A stretch of DNA of 64,000 bases from Gemmatimonadaceae bacterium (GTDB lineage Bacteria; Gemmatimonadota; Gemmatimonadetes; Gemmatimonadales; Gemmatimonadaceae), in contig JAIEMN010000024.1 in the NCBI GenBank assembly GCA_019752115.1, positions 62,001 through 126,000 on the forward strand, in the 5' to 3' direction. Each line of letters begins with the position of its first letter. The stretch's first letter is position 1. This document shows, piece by piece, positions 58,607 through 64,000 of the stretch. A model generated the notes under the pieces. It saw only the letters and a list, made by a program, of their open reading frames with translations, did not search any database and had not been told where the DNA came from. The position numbers and the translations under genes were made by a program.

Positions 58607-59760
58607 GCCGCCCCTCCCGTCACATACACGCCCACCACCGTCGCCACGAGATTCGCGAGCGACAGCGGGAGCAAGAGTTTCCAACTCAGGCCGAGCATCT
58701 GGTCATACCGGAAGCGCGGCAGCGTCCAGCGAATCTGGATCTGCAGCACACACATGAAGGCGACCTTGCCCAGGAACGTCAGCAGCTGCAGCGGCACGCG
58801 AATCTGCTGGCTCAGGGCAATCACCGTCCCGCCGGGGAGCGTGAAGCCGGCGTCGGTCATGAACGGCAGGTTGTAGCCGCCCAGGAAGAGCGTCGCGAAG
58901 AGCGCGCCCACGACCGCGATCTGGATGAACTCGGAGAACATGAAGAGCCCGAGCTTCATCGCGCTGTATTCCGTGAAGTAGCCGGCGATCAGTTCCGACT
59001 CGGCTTCCGGCAGGTCGAACGGAATGCGCTTGTTCTCGGCGATCGCCGCCGTGAGGAACAGAAACGCCGCCACCGGCTGGTAGAAGATGCCCCACGCCGG
59101 CAGCACGCCGAAGAGCGTGCCCGACTGCCGCTGCACGATGGCCCCCAGATCCACCGTGCCGTACACGAGGATGAGCCCCATGATGGTCAGCCCCATCACG
59201 AGCTCATACGAAATCATCTGCGATCCCGCACGCAGGCCACCGAGCAGCGAGAACTTGTTCTCCGACGCCCAGCCAGCGAGCATCGCGCCGATGATCGTGA
59301 GCCCGCTGAAGGCGAACACCACGAGCAACCCGGCATCGAGCGTCGCGATCTGCATCGGATACGCCCGATCGCCAAACCACCCGGCCAGCGCCGGGATCAA
59401 CTGCCCCGGCACGATCGTCCCGCCGAACGGCACCACCGCGAACACCAGCAGCACCGGCGAAAACACGATGAACGGCGCGAGGAAGTAGCCGACCTTGTCG
59501 TGCGCCTTGGGCTTGAAGTTCTCCTTGAGGAGCATCTTCGCGCCGTCGGCCATGCCGTGGAACAGCCCCAGCCAGACCAGCTTGATCTTGGTGAAGGGGA
59601 TGCGGATGTAGGCCCGGTTGGCGCCGACACGATCGGCCATCACCGCACTCTGCTTGCGCTCGACCCAGGTGAGCAGGCCACCAAAGCTGAGCAGCATCAC
59701 CATCGCGTAGCCGATGAAGACCAGCGTGATGGCGAGATCGGGCCACAGACTCGGGGTCAT
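58603..59760 (-). CDS. nuoH: NADH-quinone oxidoreductase subunit H
   Basis: A 385-residue membrane subunit forming the quinone chamber with NuoB and NuoD. VERKQSAVMADRVGANRA near residue 32 is the signature. SENKFSLLGGLRAGSQMISYE and ENKRIPFDLPEAESELIAGY (near residues 165 and 245) hold the charged quinone-cavity residues. Eight or nine membrane segments are present. It is slightly longer than E. coli NuoH (325) because of loop insertions after residue 100. It overlaps nuoG and nuoI by four bases each. Confidence 0.95.
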   Translation of the reverse strand: MTPSLWPDLAITLVFIGYAMVMLLSFGGLLTWVERKQSAVMADRVGANRAYIRIPFTKIKLVWLGLFHGMADGAKMLLKENFKPKAHDKVGYFLAPFIVFSPVLLVFAVVPFGGTIVPGQLIPALAGWFGDRAYPMQIATLDAGLLVVFAFSGLTIIGAMLAGWASENKFSLLGGLRAGSQMISYELVMGLTIMGLILVYGTVDLGAIVQRQSGTLFGVLPAWGIFYQPVAAFLFLTAAIAENKRIPFDLPEAESELIAGYFTEYSAMKLGLFMFSEFIQIAVVGALFATLFLGGYNLPFMTDAGFTLPGGTVIALSQQIRVPLQLLTFLGKVAFMCVLQIQIRWTLPRFRYDQMLGLSWKLLLPLSLANLVATVVGVYVTGGAA

Positions 59761-61277
59761 GCGCCCACCCCCGCCGCCGTCGGCGCCAGCTGCGCGAACA
59801 GCGTGGCCGCATGCGCCACCGTGGGCTGCGGCTGGAAGACCGCCGTGAACGGCGACACGGTGCCCTCACAGTTGGTGTAGTGCCCGCTCCGCTCGGTCAT
59901 GATGCTGATGGGCAGGAACACATCGGCCCGCGCCAGATCGGCGTGCGCGTAGCTGTCGAGCCGGATCACGCGGGCGCCGCTCGGCAGCTGCGCCGCGTCA
60001 AACCCTTCGCCCCACACGAGCACCACATCGGCGCCCGCCAGCGCTCCAGCCACATCGGCCGGCAGCGCGGGATACAGCGCCAGCGCCGCGGTCATGTTGG
60101 GGTTCTTGTCGGCCTTGATGAGCAGTCCGTCTTCCACGACCTCGCCCGGCTGCGGCACATGGTCGGCCTTGGCATACCCGGTCAGGCGGCCGCCAAGGGC
60201 GGCGCCGATCGTGTCGCGGAACGCCGTCAGCTCCTCATTCGACGCCCAGCTCGACACCAGCGCGACCACGCGGTGGGCGCCCGCCAGCAAGGCCGCCGCC
60301 TTGGCGGTGGCCTCGGCCAGCGACGCCGGCTGACCGCCGATCATCGCCGCATCGGCGCGCGGCCGCTCGAAGATCTTCGCGAGATCGCGCCCCTTGTTGC
60401 AGATCCACGGCCCGTTCACGGCCGGGTTCTCGAGCGGCGTGACGCGCTCGATGCGCGAGTTGAGATACGGATCGAGCGCCTTGAGCGCCCATTCCGGCCG
60501 GCGGCTCCAGACGTTCACCGTGCAGCCTCGCGAGCAGCCCGGGCACACCGACGCGGTGGGCTTGGTGTACCACACCCGCGCGTGATCGAGATTCTCGCGC
60601 GACAGCAGCGCGCCCACCGGGCAGATGTCGATGACATTGTCCGAGTAGGCGTCGGTGTTGAAATTGGCGTCTTCGGCCGGGCGGATGAGCGCGTGGTCGC
60701 CGCGGTACACCGCCGCCAGCGCATGGCTCTCCGACACCTCATGCGTGAATCGGACACAGCGCGTGCACATGATGCACCGCTCGTTGTCCAGCATGATGCG
60801 ATCGCTCAACGGGTAGAACTTGGTCGCGTGCGTCTTCGCATCGCGCGACAGCGACGCCATCCCGTTGTGCTCGTAGTGATAGTCCTGCAGCAGGCACTCA
60901 CCCGACTTGTTGCAGATCCCGCAGTCCACCGGGTGGTTCAGGGTGATGAACTGCATCGTTTCGCGACGCAGCTTCTTCACCTTTTCCGATTCGGTGAGCA
61001 CGCGCATCCCGGCGGTGACCGGCATGTTGCAGCCGATATCGAACCACGGATCGCCGCTCTCCTGCTCCACCTCCACCATGCAGATGCGGCAATTGCCCGG
61101 CACCGACAAGTCGTGGTGCCAGCAGAAGTGCGGGATGTCCACGCCGGCGCGCCGCGCCGCCTGGATCACCGACTCGCCCTTGTACGCCGTGCACGGCGTG
61201 CCGTTGATGAAGAAGTCGATCGTGCTGCTGGTATCGACTGGCTCGTTGTTGCCGCGCTTGCGGGTGGCCTGGCTCAT
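59757..61277 (-). CDS. nuoG: NADH-quinone oxidoreductase subunit G, short form
   Basis: A 506-residue iron-sulfur subunit. The N-terminal 2Fe-2S domain has CWHHDLSVPGNCRICMVEVE, the His-ligated cluster is in LNHPVDCGICNKSGEC, and 4Fe-4S follows in CIMCTRCVRF with a distant Cys in DICPVGALL. CPGCSRGC near residue 245 could bind the additional N7-type cluster. It is much shorter than E. coli NuoG (about 900) because most of the molybdopterin-like C-domain is missing. It overlaps nuoF and nuoH by ATGA. It is probably functional, since all electron-transfer cysteines remain. Confidence 0.93.
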   Translation of the reverse strand: MSQATRKRGNNEPVDTSSTIDFFINGTPCTAYKGESVIQAARRAGVDIPHFCWHHDLSVPGNCRICMVEVEQESGDPWFDIGCNMPVTAGMRVLTESEKVKKLRRETMQFITLNHPVDCGICNKSGECLLQDYHYEHNGMASLSRDAKTHATKFYPLSDRIMLDNERCIMCTRCVRFTHEVSESHALAAVYRGDHALIRPAEDANFNTDAYSDNVIDICPVGALLSRENLDHARVWYTKPTASVCPGCSRGCTVNVWSRRPEWALKALDPYLNSRIERVTPLENPAVNGPWICNKGRDLAKIFERPRADAAMIGGQPASLAEATAKAAALLAGAHRVVALVSSWASNEELTAFRDTIGAALGGRLTGYAKADHVPQPGEVVEDGLLIKADKNPNMTAALALYPALPADVAGALAGADVVLVWGEGFDAAQLPSGARVIRLDSYAHADLARADVFLPISIMTERSGHYTNCEGTVSPFTAVFQPQPTVAHAATLFAQLAPTAAGVGA

Positions 61278-62668
61278 GCGCGAGCCCCCGCCAGTCGTGG
61301 CGCCATCGGCGTGGGCACCGCGCCCTCGAAGGGATCGACCACCGCGAGACGCCCGTCGTACATGGACCGCTTGTGGGTGATGAAGTACTCGAACTCCTCG
61401 CGGTAATGATCGAGGATGGCCGTAATGGCGTAGCCGGCCGAGTCGCCCAGCGAGCAGACCGTCGTGCCGTCATTGGCATCCGAAATGCCATAGAGCCGGT
61501 CGATGTCTTCCGGTCGCCCCTGCCCCTTCACGATCCGATCGAGCACGCGCTCCATCCAGCCCATCCCCTCACGGCAGGGCGTGCACTGCCCGCACGACTC
61601 ATGGTGATAGAAGCGCTGGATGTTGCGCGCCGCGCGCACCATGCACGTGCCCTCGGCAATCGCGATCATACCGCCGGAGCCGAGCTGCGAACCGGCCTTC
61701 AGCGCGGCGTTGTGATCGAGCGTCACGCCCCGCAGTTCATCGCGATTGAGAATCTTGGTGGAGACACCACCGGGGATGATGCACTTGAGGTCGCGCCCGC
61801 CCTGAATGCCGCCGCAATCCTCGAAAATGAACTGCTCCCAGGAGTACCCGTACTCGACCTCGTACACCCCGGGGCGGTTCACATGCCCGGAGATGGAGAT
61901 CATCTGCGTCCCCGGGCTCTTGGGGGTACCGACCTTGCGGAAGCCCTCGGCGCCGAGCGTCAGAATGACCGGGACGTTGGCCAGCGTTTCGACGTTGTTG
62001 ACCACCGTCGGCCGCTGATAGAGCCCCTTCACCGTGAGGCGCGGCGGACGGTTTCGCGGCCACCCCTTCTTGCCCTCGAGCGACGCAAGCATCGCCGACG
62101 CTTCGCCGCAGACGTACGAACCGGCGCCGCGATAGACGACCACATCCAGCGAGTAGTTCGTGCCCAGGATGTTCTGCCCGAGCAGGCCGGCCTCGTAGGC
62201 CTCGTCCACCGCGCCCTGGATGCGACGGTACGGCAGATCGAACTCGCCGCGAATGTAGATGAAGGCGTGGCGGCCGCCGATCGCATACGACGCGAGCATC
62301 AACCCTTCGAGCGTCAGATGCGGCGTGTGCTGCAGAATCCAGCGGTCCTTGAACGTCCCGGGCTCGCCTTCGTCCGCATTCATGCAGACGTAGTGCGGCT
62401 CGCCGTCGTTCGGCTTGATGACGCCCCACTTGCGACCGGCCGGAAACGCCGCGCCGCCGTGCCCGAGGAGGCCGGCGTTGCTCACTTCCTTGGTGACATC
62501 TGCCGGCTGCAGCGTCTTCAGCGCCTTCTCGAGCGCCTGATAGCCGCCCCGCGCCTTGTACGCGGCCAGCGTATGCGACGTCTCGGTGACCTCGTGGTTC
62601 ATGAAGAACTTCACGCCGGTCACGGAGCCGTCTTTCCCCTGCGGGGTGTAGACCACGGGCTCACTCAT
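61274..62668 (-). CDS. nuoF: NADH-quinone oxidoreductase subunit F, with altered nucleotide-site motif
   Basis: A 464-residue flavoprotein subunit, the entry point for electrons from NAD(P)H. The FMN loop reads GLLGHGGAAFPAG near residue 70 instead of the usual RGRGGAGFPTG. MNADEGEPGTFKDR is intact. The adenosine-ribose motif reads CGEASAML (C187-A190), where nearly all NuoF have CGEETAL; the second Glu is Ala. The 4Fe-4S motif SCGQCTPCREG and a later Cys are present. In E. coli NuoF this Glu (E183) binds the ribose hydroxyls and hinders NADPH. It overlaps nuoE by 8 bases. Confidence 0.94.
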   Translation of the reverse strand: MSEPVVYTPQGKDGSVTGVKFFMNHEVTETSHTLAAYKARGGYQALEKALKTLQPADVTKEVSNAGLLGHGGAAFPAGRKWGVIKPNDGEPHYVCMNADEGEPGTFKDRWILQHTPHLTLEGLMLASYAIGGRHAFIYIRGEFDLPYRRIQGAVDEAYEAGLLGQNILGTNYSLDVVVYRGAGSYVCGEASAMLASLEGKKGWPRNRPPRLTVKGLYQRPTVVNNVETLANVPVILTLGAEGFRKVGTPKSPGTQMISISGHVNRPGVYEVEYGYSWEQFIFEDCGGIQGGRDLKCIIPGGVSTKILNRDELRGVTLDHNAALKAGSQLGSGGMIAIAEGTCMVRAARNIQRFYHHESCGQCTPCREGMGWMERVLDRIVKGQGRPEDIDRLYGISDANDGTTVCSLGDSAGYAITAILDHYREEFEYFITHKRSMYDGRLAVVDPFEGAVPTPMAPRLAGARA

Positions 62669-63188
62669 GGCTCAACTGCTCCAGCAGCGCGTCCACCGCC
62701 GCCGGCGTGAGGTTCTCATGGTAGGCCTCGTTCACGCGCATCATGGGCGCCGTGCCGCAACTCGCGAGGCACTCCACGGTGCTCAGCGTGAACAGGCCGT
62801 CGGGGGTCGTTTCCCCCGGCTCGATGCCCAACTTGCCGGTGAGATAGCGGAGCAAGCCCTCCGAGCCCCGCAGCGCGCACGAAAGCGTGTGGCACACCTG
62901 CAGGTGATGCCGGCCGATGGGCTCGCGCGTGAACATCGTGTAGAACCCCAGCACCTCGTCGATCTGGGTGCGAGGCACGCCGAGATACGCCTGCAGCTCG
63001 TCCACATCGCTGTCGGCGATGTAGCCGCGCTCCTGCTGGATGCGATGCAGGCACGGGATGGTCAGCGACCCCTCGAAGCCCTCCGGGTAGCGCGCCTTCC
63101 AGCGCTCGAACTCGGGGATGAGGTGCTGAATGCTGGTCATCGATCCCGTCGCGGCCACGCGCGGGCGTTCGGACGTCTGGTCCATCAT
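62661..63188 (-). CDS. nuoE: NADH-quinone oxidoreductase subunit E
   Basis: A 175-residue thioredoxin-like 2Fe-2S subunit. Ligands are C-x4-C in CHTLSC near residue 101 and C-x3-C in CLASC near residue 142. The helical N-part includes IPCLHRIQQERGYIA, and VLGFYTMFTREP precedes the cluster. Two adjacent ATG codons (63188 and 63185) are possible starts; the first overlaps nuoD as ATGA. It is distinct from FdsG at 44019. Confidence 0.94.
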   Translation of the reverse strand: MMDQTSERPRVAATGSMTSIQHLIPEFERWKARYPEGFEGSLTIPCLHRIQQERGYIADSDVDELQAYLGVPRTQIDEVLGFYTMFTREPIGRHHLQVCHTLSCALRGSEGLLRYLTGKLGIEPGETTPDGLFTLSTVECLASCGTAPMMRVNEAYHENLTPAAVDALLEQLSHE

Positions 63189-64000
63189 CGATCACACTCA
63201 CCGCCGATCATGTTCACCGACCCGAAGGTCGTGACCACGTCGGCGAGCTGATAGCCGTTGAGCATGGTGTGGACGCCCCCCATGTGCACGAAGCTGGGGG
63301 AGCGCACATGCACCTTGTGCGGGCGCCCTTCGCCGGTACTGACGCAGTAGAACCCGAGTTCGCCGTTCGCCCCTTCGTGCGCCACGTAGATGTCACCGGC
63401 CGGCACCACCGGCCCTTCCATCACGAGCTTGAAGTGGTTGATGAGCGATTCGATCTCGGTGTAGACCAGCTGCTTCTCGGGGAAGACGCAGCGGCGGTCG
63501 TCCACCATGATCGGCCCATCCGGCACCATGTCGATGAGCTGACGAATCATGTACACCGATTCGTCCATCTCGCGCATGCGCACGTAGTAGCGATCGTAGT
63601 TGTCGCCCTTGATCCCCACCGGCACGTCAAAATCGAGCTCGCCGTAGGCGAGGTACGGCATGTCCTTGCGCAGGTCGCGGGCGGCGCCGGTGCTGCGGAG
63701 GATCGGGCCCGTGAAGCCCCAATGAATCGCGTCCTTGGTGCTGATCACGCCCACATCGCGCATGCGATCGATGAAGATGCGGTTCCGATCGACCAGCCCG
63801 TGCACGCGCTCGATGTACTCCTCGTAGTCCTTGAGGATCTCGGTCAGGCGCTCGAACCACCCGGCCGGCACATCGAAGGCCAGCCCGCCGATCCGACCGA
63901 ATGTGTAGGTCACGCGCGCGCCGGTGATCGCGGCCAGATGCTCGTACATCGAGTCGCGCACCGTGACGAGATACAGGAATGCCGTCATGGCCCCCAGCTC
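63185..64000 (-). CDS. nuoD: NADH-quinone oxidoreductase subunit D, C-terminal part (cut by window edge)
   Basis: The last 271 codons of the 49-kDa quinone-site subunit; roughly the first third is beyond position 64000. The frame is open to the edge. ELGAMTAFLYLVTVRD at the edge, FGRIGGLAFDVP and GDNYDRYYVRMREMDES are NuoD motifs. The ending FGSVNMIGGECDR is the conserved C-terminus. nuoA-C would be expected upstream of the window. Confidence 0.95.
   Translation of the reverse strand, partial: ELGAMTAFLYLVTVRDSMYEHLAAITGARVTYTFGRIGGLAFDVPAGWFERLTEILKDYEEYIERVHGLVDRNRIFIDRMRDVGVISTKDAIHWGFTGPILRSTGAARDLRKDMPYLAYGELDFDVPVGIKGDNYDRYYVRMREMDESVYMIRQLIDMVPDGPIMVDDRRCVFPEKQLVYTEIESLINHFKLVMEGPVVPAGDIYVAHEGANGELGFYCVSTGEGRPHKVHVRSPSFVHMGGVHTMLNGYQLADVVTTFGSVNMIGGECDR

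Overview
The window is about 64 kb of GC-rich, densely coded bacterial chromosome. There are no mobile elements, CRISPR arrays or rRNA, and no gene-free stretch over 300 bases. The mix of genes suggests an aerobic member of Gemmatimonadota or a related phylum. It includes exported propeller/amidohydrolase proteins, a DUF5107-TPR giant, a complete-style nuo operon and an NAD-linked formate dehydrogenase. The phylum is an inference from gene content only; no marker gene such as 16S rRNA is present.

Layout. 1-2073 (minus): PhoU-like DUF47 protein, Pit phosphate transporter and the N-terminus of polyphosphate kinase. 2244-6778: rhomboid protease, DnaK and a periplasmic HtrA/DegP protease. 6867-10978: small outer-membrane barrel, PhoX-like DUF839 lipoprotein and a fused di-heme peroxidase lipoprotein. 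10985-14658 (minus): PAP2 phosphatase, two GT4 glycosyltransferases and a DUF2334 deacetylase-like protein. 14750-19617: PLP decarboxylase-like enzyme, metallophosphoesterase, DUF4184 membrane protein and a diglyceride-type glycosyltransferase. 19568-25947 (minus): a 1937-residue DUF5107-TPR-glycosidase-like protein and a SnoaL-like lipoprotein. 26112-29366: tRNA-Leu(TAG), an olsB/olsA-like ornithine-lipid pair and UDP-glucose dehydrogenase. 29441-32761: DinB, a Tat-exported class V aminotransferase and a D-aminoacylase-like amidohydrolase. 32772-39226 (minus): a sarcosine-oxidase-like flavoenzyme followed by a 1776-residue exported fusion (two SnoaL-like modules, beta-propeller, amidohydrolase, class C beta-lactamase fold).

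39360-50465 is one long plus-strand operon. It holds a GltD-like FAD/Fe-S oxidoreductase, a two-subunit 2-oxoacid:ferredoxin oxidoreductase, and a full NAD-dependent molybdenum formate dehydrogenase set (fdsG, fdsB, fdsA, fdhD, fdsD) with mobA for the cofactor. Facing it, 50608-64000 (minus) carries nuoD (partial) to nuoN of respiratory complex I, closely followed by an NAD-type malic enzyme. Together the two operons generate NAD(P)H or reduced ferredoxin (2-oxoacid, formate, malate) and pass electrons to the quinone pool.

The most notable observations are these. (i) NuoF has Ala in place of the second Glu of the NADH-site CGEE motif, while the formate dehydrogenase paralogue here keeps CGEE. 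(ii) Four of seven convergent gene junctions carry perfect palindromes with 11-37 bp arms, one of them a 74-bp spacer-free palindrome and one containing both stop codons. (iii) There are two giant multi-enzyme exported fusions. (iv) The 2-oxoacid oxidoreductase and formate dehydrogenase genes share one transcription unit. (v) Genes for phosphate storage and phosphorus-free lipids are concentrated in the first 30 kb. No wholly novel defence or RNA system was found.
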